From Methanosarcina baikalica (lineage in GTDB: Archaea; Halobacteriota; Methanosarcinia; Methanosarcinales; Methanosarcinaceae): a DNA stretch of 55,075 nucleotides. The notes under the pieces are model-generated. The model saw only the letters and a list, made by a program, of their open reading frames with translations, did not search any database and had not been told where the DNA came from. Position numbers and translations under genes: made by a program. Numbering within the stretch: position 1 is the first letter of the stretch; the number at the start of each line of letters is the position of its first letter. Location of the stretch: positions 1 to 55,075 of the forward strand of contig NZ_JAVKPK010000019.1 in assembly GCF_031461075.1 (NCBI RefSeq). The letters are read 5' to 3'. Positions 40,304 through 49,399 of the stretch are shown here, piece by piece.

Positions 40304-41028
40304 AACGGTTCCTGGGCCACTCCGTATAAGTAGGACCTCCTGTAGTTTTTAGGGTCAACAACCCCGCCGATGATTATCATTGCCGAGCGTGTAATACCCG
40401 CATCCTTTACCTTGTCTGCGATATCTTCCACTGTCCCGGTGATGACTTCCTCATCTTCCCAGGATGCGTGAAACACTACTGCAACAGGCGTATCTTTCGG
40501 GCAGCGGACTTTTTCCATAATTTCCCTGATTTTCTGGGTCCCAAGGAAAATTGCCATTGTAGTATTGTAGGCAGAAAGCTCGGGAATAAGGTCTTTTTCC
40601 AGGGTTTTTCCAGCAGGACGGGTGATGATGAGAGTATCGGAAACGCCGTTAAGAGTCAGCTGCGTGCCCAGGGCGGCAGCGCTTGCAAAAACCGATGAAA
40701 CACCCGCGACTCTTTCTACTTCGATATCGTACTTTCTAAGCTCTTCCATCTGCTCTATGACAGAGCCGTAGAGAGACGGGTCTCCGCTGTGGAGGCGAAC
40801 GACCAATTTTCCTTTATTTACCGCATCCGCGATTATTTTAGTCGTCTCTTCAAGAGTTAACCCATAGCTGTCCACTGTCTCTCCCTGTGTGTAATTAAGA
40901 ACTTCGGGATTTACCAGAGAGCCTGCATACATTACAAGGTCGGCTTTTTCAAGCATCTCACGCCCGAGTACGGTGATGAGTTTGGGGTTTCCTGGGCCTG
41001 CCCCTACAAAATATACTTTTCTTTCCAT
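40300..41028 (-). CDS. cbiF: Cobalt-precorrin-4 C11-methyltransferase
   Basis: A 242-residue SAM-dependent methyltransferase. Motifs are MERKVYFVGAGPGNPKLITV at the start, MYAGSLVNPEVL, VVRLHSGDPSLYGSVIEQM, RVAGVSSVFASAAALG and ITRPAGKTL. The start chosen is ATG 41028, at the usual family position; a longer frame from 41115 adds 29 unlike residues that overlap cbiL. It is in the cbi operon between cbiL and cbiG-N, and its end overlaps the CbiG-N frame. Confidence 0.93.
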   Translation of the reverse strand: MERKVYFVGAGPGNPKLITVLGREMLEKADLVMYAGSLVNPEVLNYTQGETVDSYGLTLEETTKIIADAVNKGKLVVRLHSGDPSLYGSVIEQMEELRKYDIEVERVAGVSSVFASAAALGTQLTLNGVSDTLIITRPAGKTLEKDLIPELSAYNTTMAIFLGTQKIREIMEKVRCPKDTPVAVVFHASWEDEEVITGTVEDIADKVKDAGITRSAMIIIGGVVDPKNYRRSYLYGVAQEPL

Positions 41029-41101
41029 CTGACCATTCCCTTTGCCTGTATTTATTCCAAAATTATGTACTGATTCCCGCAGAACATTATTCGGGATTTT
41101 A

Positions 41102-41710
41102 TCATTTTTTTCCATAGATGATACTGAAATAGTTTCCTTTCTCTGGAATTTCTTCTTTTTTGCAGATTATAAGCTCGTTTTCCGAAAAGAGTCTTTCTGC
41201 AAAGATGAATTCCCTGTACCCTTCAGCTTCAAGCTGTTTAACTATCGTTTTCGGCTGCGTAGCTTTCAGGTGAATCTTGTAGCCGACCTCGGAACCATCA
41301 CTGACCTCAAAAGAACTCTCAACTGCAACGTCAGTCCTGGCAGCAAAGGAGGTGATTGAACTTATTCCAGGAACAGTTGCTAGCTCAACATCCGGATAGT
41401 GTTTACGCATTACTTTTTTGAGATGGGAAAAAGTAGAGAAAAAGTTTGGGTCACCTATAAGCCCGAAAGCCACAGTTCCCTTTCTCGCTTCTTCTGCTAC
41501 TCTGTCAGCGTTTTCTTTCCAGAGAGCATTGAGAACTTCAATATCTCTTATCATGGGAAATTCGAGGATTTCAGCATCTGCGTAAGGAGCCACAAGGTCT
41601 TTTGCCAGGCGGCCTGGCACATATACCTTGTCACTGTTTTTCAAAACATCTATTGCTTTCAGGGTCAGAAGTTCAGGGTCTCCGGGACCAAGTCCTACTC
41701 CTATTAACAT
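41102..41710 (-). CDS. cbiL: Cobalt-precorrin-2 C20-methyltransferase
   Basis: A 202-residue SAM methyltransferase. ATG 41710 gives MLIGVGLGPGDPELLTLKAI, the family's usual start; a frame from 41851 adds 47 unlike residues and overlaps cbiT. Other motifs are KVYVPGRLAKDL, FGLIGDPNFFSTFSHL and VPGISSITSFAARTDV. It follows cbiT by 64 bp. Confidence 0.92.
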   Translation of the reverse strand: MLIGVGLGPGDPELLTLKAIDVLKNSDKVYVPGRLAKDLVAPYADAEILEFPMIRDIEVLNALWKENADRVAEEARKGTVAFGLIGDPNFFSTFSHLKKVMRKHYPDVELATVPGISSITSFAARTDVAVESSFEVSDGSEVGYKIHLKATQPKTIVKQLEAEGYREFIFAERLFSENELIICKKEEIPEKGNYFSIIYGKK

Positions 41711-41774
41711 GCTATCGCTCCGTAAGTTTTTGTAAAAATAAATGTAAAGCAAAATTTCAATTATAAGAGAATTT

Positions 41775-42329
41775 TCAGTTTTGCGTTTTTCCGACAACGA
41801 TATACACCGGATTTTCGGGCTTGAACATAGTTTCTCCGGCAATTGGTGCACTTCTCGAGACCGAAATATGGACTACTTCATCAAAAATCCCAAGTCTTTT
41901 CATCGATTCAATTGTCCTGACAACTGTTTCGATGCGAACGGCATTTACCACGATGCTCCTGGCTTTTTTCTTCACAAGTATCTCAAGCACTGAGCCGATA
42001 TTTTTTGTACCGCCGACAAAAGCACAGTCAATAAAATCGACAAAATCTCCAGAGCCAAGGATATCCGACGCCTCGCCAGCTAAAACCCTGGCATTTTCGA
42101 TATTGAAATTTTTAAAGTTCGTCTCAGTGGCTCTCAGGGCTTCCTTGCGGGCATCTATTGCATAGATCGTCAGGTTTCGGGTAATCCTGGCTGCTTCGAT
42201 AGATACCGATCCTGTACCGCAGCCTATGTCTGCAAACCGATCCCCGTCACGTAGCCCGAGTTTGGAAAGGGACACAGCAATGATTTCGGGTTTTGTCGGG
42301 CCGCCGCTAACACTTACTATTTCGGACAT
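41775..42329 (-). CDS. cbiT: Cobalt-precorrin-6B C15-methyltransferase (decarboxylating)
   Basis: A 184-residue class I SAM methyltransferase that methylates C15 and removes a carboxyl group. Motif I is FADIGCGTGSVSIEAA, preceded by the family's SGGPTKPEIIAVSLSKL start. AIDARKEALRATETNF, DCAFVGGTKNI and VVNAVRIETV follow. It is the first gene of the minus-strand cbi operon (cbiT-L-F-G-G-H-C). cbiE and cbiD are not in the window. Confidence 0.93.
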   Translation of the reverse strand: MSEIVSVSGGPTKPEIIAVSLSKLGLRDGDRFADIGCGTGSVSIEAARITRNLTIYAIDARKEALRATETNFKNFNIENARVLAGEASDILGSGDFVDFIDCAFVGGTKNIGSVLEILVKKKARSIVVNAVRIETVVRTIESMKRLGIFDEVVHISVSRSAPIAGETMFKPENPVYIVVGKTQN

Positions 42330-43038
42330 GTTTTACCTCGGGATAAAGTAAAGCAAATATATGAAATATAAATTAAATATATGACGATATAATTTTCAAT
42401 TTTATTATACCGGTAATATAGCAAGTCGAGCCGGAAGTTATGATATATTCAGGTGTAATTATATAAAGTGTATACAAAGATAATTGAAACTCGATTTTTC
42501 GGATCAACCCGATTATAAATATAACTTGTTGTAGATATACCTTATTATCAGTAAGAAGGGCATGGTAGGAAAGTAAACTTTCATGAGACTAAAGGGGAAC
42601 TCGGGAAACATCTACAAGAAAAATTTGTATTGATTTTATACATTGACTTCCAGTAAACCATTTTTAAAGAGGTGTCCGGAAGTTCTTTTTGGAAGAAAAG
42701 AGGAGTGACCTCTTCTTTCAGCTTTAATACCCTAAAGATAATAAATATATATAAGTAAAAATACATTTTGTATTTTAAAAGAAAGAGATTTTAACTATGA
42801 GAACATATCATAATTTGATCATAGGCATATAAGGTAAACTGCCGTTTTGAAAAAAAGCGATAAGTTCTCCCCAAGAAGAGTGTTTTTTAAACGAGACGCC
42901 GAAGTTATTCGGTTAAATACAATTGATTTTCTGTCCTGTATACCTGAAAAATATCTTTTTCACAGGAAAAAACCCCCGCAGTGAAAGCCAGCTCTCTCGA
43001 TGCAGGGCCCTGCCGCCTGAAAGAAAGGAGGAAAAGCG
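42330..43038. other. Divergent gap between cbi operon and citrate-synthase-type gene
   Basis: About 710 bp, no credible gene. An A/T-rich TATA-like run (AATAAATATATATAAGTA near 42740-42757) lies 290 bp before the plus-strand gene. CCGAA GTTA TTCGG (42899-42912) is a small hairpin. The 60 bp just upstream of the gene are C/G-rich and may be a structured leader. I saw no cobalamin riboswitch. Confidence 0.4.
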
Positions 43039-44367
43039 ATGAAAATTTACGAATCATATGAAGATCTGCCCAAAATAAAGCTGCCTTATGGGAACGACGT
43101 ATTTATAAGTGACAGCACTATCCGCGACGGCTCCCAGATGCCGGGGATAGTCCTGAGCAGAGAACACAAGCTTCAAATCTATGAGTACCTGCACGAAATA
43201 GGAATTGAAAAACTCGAGGCTTTTGTATTCAATAAAAGGGACAGAGACGCTGTAGATCTTATGTTTGATAGAGGCTACGAGTTTCCCGAGATCACAGGCT
43301 GGGCAAGAGCCTCAAGGGCTGATATAGATAAGATTCTGGAAGTCGATGGGATTAAAGAAACAGGAATCCTGATGTCTGTCTCAGATACACATATTTTTTC
43401 CAAGATGAGGCTCTCAGGCAGGGAAGAAGCGGAAGAGAAATATCTGGATGCTCTGCAGTATGCAGTGGATCACGGGCTTCGCACACGGGCTCACCTTGAA
43501 GATATGACCAGAGCAGACAATTATGGTTTTGTTTTCCCTCTAGTTGAAAAAATTATGGAAATCGACCCTCGCTGCATTATCAGAGTCTGCGATACTGTCG
43601 GATACGGAATGCCCTTCATGGATATCGACGAGCCTTATGGAATTCCGAAAATCGTGCAGTACCTCAAAAAGGAAATCGGGGTTAAAAATATCGAAACCCA
43701 TATTCATGACGATTACGGATTCGGGTCATCAAGTTCTATTGCAGGTTTCTGGCATGGGGCTAACTGGACAAGTGTAACTTTCCTGGGTATAGGAGAACGT
43801 GCAGGAAATAGCGAAATGGAAAAAATCCTGCTTTTCCTTGTAGACAGGGTAGAGGGTTTTGAAAGATACAACCTTGAACCGGTCACTCGCTTTGCAAGAT
43901 TCATGGAAAAGGAGCTATGGCTGCGGGTTCCGAGAAACAAGGCGGTTGTCGGGAAAAACATTTTTGCCCATGAATCAGGGATACATGCCGCAGGCGTCCT
44001 CAAAAATCCCTTCAATTACGAACCCTATCCTCCAGAACTTGTTGGGGGAAAGCGACTCCTGCTTATAGGGGATTCTTCAGGGCTGGAAGTTATCCGCTAT
44101 AAGGTTCAAGAGACCTTAAATGACCTCCTTGACGTTGAAACCATAGTAGAAAAAGATGACCGCAGGCTCTTGAAAATCCAGAACGAAATCCAGAAGCTGT
44201 ATGATAACGAAGAACGGGTTTCCTGTATTTCGGACGAAGAACTCCTTGCTTATGTGGAAAAATACTTCCTTTACCAGCCGATTTGCAATCCTACACATGC
44301 AGGTAGAGGAAAACTGAAAATCAAGGGAAAAATAGCTGAGTCCGAAGAAGAAAGAGTGAAGGAATGA
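43039..44367 (+). CDS. Homocitrate/isopropylmalate synthase family enzyme, probably Re-citrate synthase
   Basis: A 442-residue aldol-type synthase with the HMGL-like TIM barrel: ISDSTIRDGSQMPGIVLSRE (metal and substrate Arg-Asp start), SVSDTHIFSKMRLSGREE, CDTVGYGMPF, THIHDDYGFGSSSSIAGFWH (metal His-x-His) and GIGERAGNSEMEKIL. The NPFNYEPYPPELVGG and GIHAAGVLKNP segments follow the barrel. Such enzymes join acetyl-CoA to a 2-oxoacid. The neighbour on the other strand is an isocitrate dehydrogenase-type gene, so the product may be citrate: Re-citrate synthases such as that of Clostridium kluyveri belong to this family. It could feed 2-oxoglutarate for glutamate. Homocitrate synthase for nitrogenase or lysine is the main alternative. 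The start has AAGGAGGAAAAGCG. Confidence 0.8.
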   Translation: MKIYESYEDLPKIKLPYGNDVFISDSTIRDGSQMPGIVLSREHKLQIYEYLHEIGIEKLEAFVFNKRDRDAVDLMFDRGYEFPEITGWARASRADIDKILEVDGIKETGILMSVSDTHIFSKMRLSGREEAEEKYLDALQYAVDHGLRTRAHLEDMTRADNYGFVFPLVEKIMEIDPRCIIRVCDTVGYGMPFMDIDEPYGIPKIVQYLKKEIGVKNIETHIHDDYGFGSSSSIAGFWHGANWTSVTFLGIGERAGNSEMEKILLFLVDRVEGFERYNLEPVTRFARFMEKELWLRVPRNKAVVGKNIFAHESGIHAAGVLKNPFNYEPYPPELVGGKRLLLIGDSSGLEVIRYKVQETLNDLLDVETIVEKDDRRLLKIQNEIQKLYDNEERVSCISDEELLAYVEKYFLYQPICNPTHAGRGKLKIKGKIAESEEERVKE

Positions 44368-44394
44368 AGAAAAGAGATTTCCTTCAGTACCTTT

Positions 44395-45423
44395 TTATTT
44401 GAGAATTTCTGCCGTATACTTCGCAATCTCACCAGCCATCTGACTGAGTTTTGCACTGCCTCCGAGGTCGTAAGTTACGTACTTACCTTCGGAAATTACG
44501 CGCTCAGCAGCTTTGAATATGGCTTTGGACTTTTCCTTTTCGCCAAGGTAATCAAGCATCCAGGCTCCTGCAAGTACGGTTGCAACAGGGTTTACTTTAT
44601 CCTGACCTGCATACTTTGGAGCCGAACCATGAGCAGGTTCGAACATTGCGAAAGAATCTCCTATATTGGCAGAGTAGATAAGGCCGATACTGCCAACCAG
44701 TGCAGAGCACTCCTCACTGATTACATCCATAAATAGGTTTGTGGAGAGGAGAACTTTTTTATTGAAAATCTGGGGGTTCTTGATCAGTTGCTGGGCAATA
44801 TTGTCTATGTGATAGGGCCATATCTCAATATCTGGATAATTCCATCCAGCCTTTTCAACTTCCTCTAAGAAAGAGCCACAGGTAAGTTTCAGGATATTGC
44901 TCTTATGAATGGGCACAACAGTGTCATAACCTCTTCTTTTTGCTTCTTCGAAGGCGTACTTTGCAATCTTGCTGGATGCAGTGCGTGTAATCTTACGGAT
45001 TGCAATTGAGACATCATCCGTGAGCTGGATTTCCTCTCCAATATAAAGCCCTTCAGTGCCCTCGCGCACACAGACCATATCCACATATCCCAGAGGTGCA
45101 TTTGAATTGGGGAAAGTCTTGATTGGTCTGACATTCGCATAAAGATCATACTTTCTTCTTATGGACACAGCCACACTTCTCGGGGAACCGATTCCTCCAG
45201 GGGTGGTTGTCGGGCCTTTAAAACAGGCATCTGAGCTGTCAAGGATCTCCCATGTCTCATTCGGGATAAGGGAATTGCCTCCGTTCTTTTCCCACCAGCC
45301 GGCGCCTGCCTCACACATAATAAATTCTATGTCTGTGCCAGCGGCTTCTGCAACTTTAAGCATCGCGTCTACAAGTTCGGGGCCTACCCCGTCACCTTTG
45401 ATTACTGCTGCGGTTTTACTCAT
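44395..45423 (-). CDS. icd: Isocitrate/isopropylmalate dehydrogenase family enzyme, probably isocitrate dehydrogenase
   Basis: A 342-residue NAD(P)-dependent oxidative decarboxylase: AAVIKGDGVGPELVDAML, the substrate loop TTTPGGIGSPRSVAVSIRRK, VREGTEGLYIGEE, HKSNILKLTCGSFLEE, SIGLIYSANIGDSFAMFEPA and HGSAPKYAGQDKVNP. The substrate loop (GSPRSVAVSIRRK) fits a member of the isocitrate/homoisocitrate branch. With the converging synthase gene (27 bp away) it could give citrate to 2-oxoglutarate, lacking only aconitase in the window. The exact substrate is not proven. Confidence 0.82.
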   Translation of the reverse strand: MSKTAAVIKGDGVGPELVDAMLKVAEAAGTDIEFIMCEAGAGWWEKNGGNSLIPNETWEILDSSDACFKGPTTTPGGIGSPRSVAVSIRRKYDLYANVRPIKTFPNSNAPLGYVDMVCVREGTEGLYIGEEIQLTDDVSIAIRKITRTASSKIAKYAFEEAKRRGYDTVVPIHKSNILKLTCGSFLEEVEKAGWNYPDIEIWPYHIDNIAQQLIKNPQIFNKKVLLSTNLFMDVISEECSALVGSIGLIYSANIGDSFAMFEPAHGSAPKYAGQDKVNPVATVLAGAWMLDYLGEKEKSKAIFKAAERVISEGKYVTYDLGGSAKLSQMAGEIAKYTAEILK

Positions 45424-45758
45424 ATTATCACCGGGTTTTAAGGTTCGTGTTCAAAGAACCGTAGCGACTGAAAAACTAAAAAAGCGGAACTTTTTGAGAA
45501 ATTTGGTAAGAATAATTGGATCTTCCAGTGTACTCAACGTAAGGCTATATATTTCAAGTTTTGGGTAATTAATACTCCGCTGAATAATTTTTCACTCTAA
45601 GTCAGATCTGGAATATGATGCCTGCGCACATTTCTAAAAAATCAAATTTGTATATTTTCTTCAGGAGGTATCCGATCCAGAATCCAACCCGAAACTTTCG
45701 ATGAACCGAATCCGAACCTTAATCAAACCCAGAAACCACATACCTTCGAGGAGTAAGA
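45424..45758. other. Gap before the TatD-like gene
   Basis: 335 bp without a gene, between two divergent genes. CGAGGAGTAAGA lies just before the plus-strand start at 45759. An A/T-rich patch near 45540-45580 could hold promoters for either side. Confidence 0.35.
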
Positions 45759-46601
45759 ATGCCCGCAAAAATTCCGATTACCGATAATCATATGCATATC
45801 GACCCTAGAGCCAGGGGACTTGAAGCAGTGAAAGATTTCATGAATTCTGGAGGGACTCACATAATTCTGGTCGCCAAACCCAGCTGGTCCCTTGGAGTAA
45901 TGGTCAAAAAGCCTGAGGATTACCTCAAGGTCTTTGACGAAACCGTGGAAATCGCATCAAAGATCAGGGAGATTGGAGTTGGAGCCTTTCCCGTGCTTGG
46001 GGTTCATCCGGCAGAGATCTCGAAGCTTACTGAGTATATGGAACTGCCAGAAGCTACGGAAATAATGAAGAAAGGTCTTGAGATTGCTTCGGGATATGTG
46101 GAAAAAGGCCTTGCTGTAGGGATAAAGTCAGGGCGCCCTCATTACCCTGTGGCTGCGGAAGTTTGGGCAGCTTCGAATGAGATTATGGAGTACGCTTTTT
46201 CCCTGGGAAAAGAACAGGACTGCGCTGTTCAGCTTCATACCGAAAGCGTGGGAGAGCCTGAACTCCGGGACATAGCAGAGAGGGCAAGAAAAGCAGGAAT
46301 CAAAATGAACAGAGTTGTCAAACACTACTCTCCCCCTATGGTAAAAACCTGCGAAGAGCTGGGGCTCTTTCCAGGGGTGATCTCGATCAAAGGGGCAATC
46401 GAACAGGCGCTTGAAGAAGGGACACGGTTCATGATGGAAACGGATTACATTGACGACCCTGACAGGCCGGGTGCAGTGCTTGGTCCGAAAACAATTCCCA
46501 AAAGGACCATAAAACTGATGGAAACACATGGTGAAGAGCCTTTCTGGATCATCCATAAGGAAAACCCTGAAAGGGTATATGACATAGAAATCGAGCTTTA
46601 A
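45759..46601 (+). CDS. TatD-related metal-dependent hydrolase
   Basis: A 280-residue TIM-barrel amidohydrolase-superfamily protein, archaeal TatD-like branch. Metal ligands are visible: ITDNHMHIDPRARG (H11, H13), LGVHPAEIS, AVQLHTESVG, RVVKHYSPP and FMMETDYIDD. The family is thought to hydrolyse phosphoester or amide bonds of nucleic acids or small compounds; this branch has no fixed substrate. ATG 45759 follows CGAGGAGTAAGA, 6-8 nt before. It is monocistronic. Confidence 0.88.
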   Translation: MPAKIPITDNHMHIDPRARGLEAVKDFMNSGGTHIILVAKPSWSLGVMVKKPEDYLKVFDETVEIASKIREIGVGAFPVLGVHPAEISKLTEYMELPEATEIMKKGLEIASGYVEKGLAVGIKSGRPHYPVAAEVWAASNEIMEYAFSLGKEQDCAVQLHTESVGEPELRDIAERARKAGIKMNRVVKHYSPPMVKTCEELGLFPGVISIKGAIEQALEEGTRFMMETDYIDDPDRPGAVLGPKTIPKRTIKLMETHGEEPFWIIHKENPERVYDIEIEL

Positions 46602-46826
46602 AAGTTTATCGCAAAAGAAAATCAGACGAAAGAGTCAAAGAATGCAGTTTGAGAATATTAAAGGTTAAAAGAAAAGAGTTAAGTCCGTAAAAGATAAAAA
46701 ACACATAAAAACAGAGGTGAAGGAGATCAAAGGAAAAATCCCTTCGGATTGTACCCTCTGTTATTCCGGAAAGAAAAACCTGCCGGAAACTAAGTATTGC
46801 TGCCGGAAAAAACCCGCAGTCAAGAT

Positions 46827-47312
46827 TTACTTTCTCTTTATTTTTACGATATCTCCCAGAGTAGTATCTTTCATTAAGTGAGAGACTTCCTGCCCTGCGG
46901 CGTCAACACGTTCCGTAAGTTTGATGTTAAGGGTGTGTTCAAGCTTCTTTCGAACGGGCTCTTCTGGCACGATTTCACTGCGTTCTATCTTTTTGATCAG
47001 AGATGCTTTTTCTTTGATATTTTCAGCCAGGTCTTCCTGAGACCAGCCTTTTGCTTCTCTCGCGTCCCGGATAATCTGATCATAGTTATCCAGGAGTTCG
47101 TCTTTCAAAATGTCGAAAAAATCCTTCTTTTGCCTCTTTTCAGTTCGTGTTACCGTACGAACCACCGGAGAGACTTTCCTTGATACGGGAGTCCGCTTAT
47201 CAACGGGTTTACCGTAAGGAGCACATTTTTGGCAGACCTGGAGTTCGCTGTTATCAATTGTAATGCATATAGACGTTCCGCGGATCTCTGCACCACATAT
47301 TTCGCACTGCAT
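46827..47312 (-). CDS. mbf1: MBF1-type transcription cofactor (zinc ribbon-HTH)
   Basis: A 161-residue archaeal multiprotein bridging factor. Starting at ATG 47312 it begins MQCEICGAEIRG, so Cys pairs (CEIC and CQKC) form a zinc ribbon near residues 3-33. A linker of basic/threonine-rich residues follows, then a Cro/C1-type HTH (IIRDAREAKGWSQEDLAENI) near 80-130. MBF1 links transcription regulators to TBP. The GTG at 47321 is an alternative start. It is divergent from pan, with a 57-bp shared promoter gap. Confidence 0.93.
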   Translation of the reverse strand: MQCEICGAEIRGTSICITIDNSELQVCQKCAPYGKPVDKRTPVSRKVSPVVRTVTRTEKRQKKDFFDILKDELLDNYDQIIRDAREAKGWSQEDLAENIKEKASLIKKIERSEIVPEEPVRKKLEHTLNIKLTERVDAAGQEVSHLMKDTTLGDIVKIKRK

Positions 47313-47369
47313 ATTGATCACTTCGAAAACGCTATATACGGTACGAACTTAAATATTATTCGGAGCTCC
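47313..47369. promoter_or_regulatory. Divergent mbf1-pan promoter gap
   Basis: A 57-bp gap with ACGCTATATACGGTACG near 47330-47345 and CTTAAATATTATTC near 47349-47362, two candidate TATA regions. CGGAG at 47361-47365 is the pan ribosome-binding site. Both genes must share this short gap, so their transcription could be linked. Confidence 0.5.
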
Positions 47370-48668
47370 ATGACGGAAAGTACCAAAAGTAAGGATGAAA
47401 GCATGCGCAGTCACCTTGGTAAGTCCGGACCTGTGTATGACGGAATCGAGCCTGGAGAGCTGGGGGAAGTAACTGAAAGCGTCCAGGACCGAGTGAGGCA
47501 ACTTGAAAGCCGCAACAGTTTTCTGGAAGAGCAGTGCAGCCAGATTGAGTCCGAAAAACGTTATTTGGAAAATCAAAAGATCAAATATGAAAGGGAAATC
47601 AGAAAGCTGCAGTCTGAGCTGGACCGGATGAAGACCTCTCCGCTCATTATTGGTACGGTCATTGATGTGATTAAGAACGACAGGATAATTGTCCGGAGCA
47701 GCAACGGGCCTCAGTTTCTGGTTAATGTCTCACAATATATAGATGAAAAAAAACTGCTGCCGGGGGCAAAGGTTGCCCTAAACCAGCATACGCTTGCCAT
47801 TGCCGAGGTTATTCCTTCTACGGAAGAGCCTTTTGTTGCCGCAATGGAGGTATTCGAAAGCGTAGAAGTGGATTACGACCAGATAGGCGGTCTCGAAGAA
47901 CAGATTCAGGAACTTCAGGAAGCAGTCGAACTTCCTCTCATCGACCCGGAACGGTTTGTCCGGATAGGTATCGAGCCTCCTAAAGGAGTTCTTCTCTACG
48001 GACTTCCTGGAACAGGTAAAACCCTGCTTGCAAAAGCCGTGGCTCACAGGACCAAGGCGACCTTTATCAGGGTTGTAGGCTCTGAACTCGTGCAGAAATA
48101 CATAGGGGACGGGTCCAAACTTGTAAGGGGAATCTTTGAGATGGCTCGGAAAAAAGCCCCAAGTATTATCTTTATCGATGAGCTGGACTCGATTGCTGCA
48201 AGGCGCCTGAATGAGACTACGGGCGCAGACCGTGAGGTTCAGAGGACACTAATGCAGCTTCTTGCAGAGATGGATGGATTTGACAAAAGGAAAAACATCA
48301 GAATTATTGCAGCAACAAACCGTCCAGATGTCCTTGACCCGGCAATTCTCAGGCCAGGTCGTTTTGACAGGCTTGTCCATGTTCCCATGCCCGGAGTCGA
48401 AGCCAGAGGAAAAATTCTGGAAATTCACTGCGAAAAAATGATTCTTGCAGGAAATATCGACTTTAAGAGGCTTGCAAAAGCTACCGAAGGGATGAGCGGA
48501 GCAGACCTGAATGCAATTGCCACCGAGGCAGGCATGTTTGCAGTCAGGAAAGACAAGGAAATGGTTGAGATGGAAGACTTCCTCGAAGCAGTTGATAAGG
48601 TATCTATGGCTGCAGATACGCAGAAGATGATGCCTGTAACTCTCCCTGAAACAACTATGTTCGTGTAA
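47370..48668 (+). CDS. pan: Proteasome-activating nucleotidase PAN
   Basis: A 432-residue AAA+ ATPase that unfolds substrates for the archaeal 20S proteasome. Coiled coil at about 40-90 (VRQLESRNSFLEEQCSQIES), OB domain at about 90-150, then the AAA+ domain with Walker A YGLPGTGKTLLAKAV, Walker B IIFIDELDSIAARR, sensor/second-region RIIAATNRPDVLDPAILRPG and the arginine-finger zone. The C-terminus ends TTMFV, where the family's HbYX motif usually has Tyr. ATG 47370 with CGGAG at 5-nt spacing is preferred to a longer frame from 47229. It is divergent from mbf1 and followed by a good terminator. Confidence 0.96.
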   Translation: MTESTKSKDESMRSHLGKSGPVYDGIEPGELGEVTESVQDRVRQLESRNSFLEEQCSQIESEKRYLENQKIKYEREIRKLQSELDRMKTSPLIIGTVIDVIKNDRIIVRSSNGPQFLVNVSQYIDEKKLLPGAKVALNQHTLAIAEVIPSTEEPFVAAMEVFESVEVDYDQIGGLEEQIQELQEAVELPLIDPERFVRIGIEPPKGVLLYGLPGTGKTLLAKAVAHRTKATFIRVVGSELVQKYIGDGSKLVRGIFEMARKKAPSIIFIDELDSIAARRLNETTGADREVQRTLMQLLAEMDGFDKRKNIRIIAATNRPDVLDPAILRPGRFDRLVHVPMPGVEARGKILEIHCEKMILAGNIDFKRLAKATEGMSGADLNAIATEAGMFAVRKDKEMVEMEDFLEAVDKVSMAADTQKMMPVTLPETTMFV

Positions 48669-48692
48669 AAAAGCTCGGATAAACGGATTAAA

Positions 48693-48716
48693 AGCCCCTA
48701 TCGGGGCTCATTTTTT
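48693..48716 (+). terminator. Terminator after pan
   Basis: AGCCCC (48693-48698) pairs with GGGGCT (48703-48708) across TATC, followed by CATTTTTT. It lies 25 bp after the pan stop. Confidence 0.88.
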
Positions 48717-48718
48717 CC

Positions 48719-49399
48719 TTGAGTGAAGTGAGGTTTTATGCCGGAAAATATGAGTCTTTTTCCTTAAAACCGGCAAACTATTTTTGTAATCCCTACGTAA
48801 AAACACATGTGAATTCAGATTTTCATATCAAATCCGAAATTCGAATTCTGGGTATAGATGATTCTGCGCTCCTTAACAAAAATGTAATGATAGTGGGGAC
48901 TGTTTTCAGGGGAGGAAGCTGGATAGACGGAGTCCTTCGTTCAGAGATCACAAAGGACGGGCTTGATGCTACCGACATTATCTCCAATATGATAAAGAAG
49001 AGCAAACATTACGGCCAGATAAGGGTTGTCATGCTCGACGGAATCACTTACGGAGGCTTTAATGTTGTTGATATAGAGAAGCTTCATAGGGAAACAGGGA
49101 TACCTGTAATTGTAGTTATGCGTTCATACCCGGATTTTGAGAAAATCAAATCTGCCCTCGAGTATTTCTCGGACGGGAAAGAACGTTGGACAATAATAAC
49201 GAGAGCCGGAAAAATAGAAAAAATCGCTGGTGGAAAAGGACGAAATCCCATTTATATCCAGAAAGCAGGCATAGGCCTGGAGAGTCTGAAAAAGATAATT
49301 CAGCTTACCTCAATAAGAAGCAATATTCCTGAGCCTCTGCGGGTTGCCCATCTAATCGCAACAGGAATTATCTTGGGAGAGTCGAGAGGAAAAGCATAA
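48719..49399 (+). CDS. DUF99 family protein
   Basis: A protein of up to 226 residues with DUF99 hallmarks: IRILGIDDSALLNKNVMIVG, GTVFRGGSWIDGVLRSEIT, RVVMLDGITYGGFNVVDIEK, GIPVIVVMRSYPD and a C-terminal RVAHLIATGIILGESRGK. The fold is endonuclease V-like; DUF99 function is not established. The TTG at 48719 follows the pan terminator by 2 bp, leaving little room for a promoter, so the real start may be the in-frame GTG at 48809, just before the conserved domain (about residue 35). A later start would give about 196 residues. Confidence 0.85.
   Translation: MSEVRFYAGKYESFSLKPANYFCNPYVKTHVNSDFHIKSEIRILGIDDSALLNKNVMIVGTVFRGGSWIDGVLRSEITKDGLDATDIISNMIKKSKHYGQIRVVMLDGITYGGFNVVDIEKLHRETGIPVIVVMRSYPDFEKIKSALEYFSDGKERWTIITRAGKIEKIAGGKGRNPIYIQKAGIGLESLKKIIQLTSIRSNIPEPLRVAHLIATGIILGESRGKA

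Noticed and set aside
42330..43038. Cobalamin riboswitch near the cbi operon
   Set aside because: No recognisable B12-box sequence or adenosylcobalamin aptamer pattern was seen in this gap.
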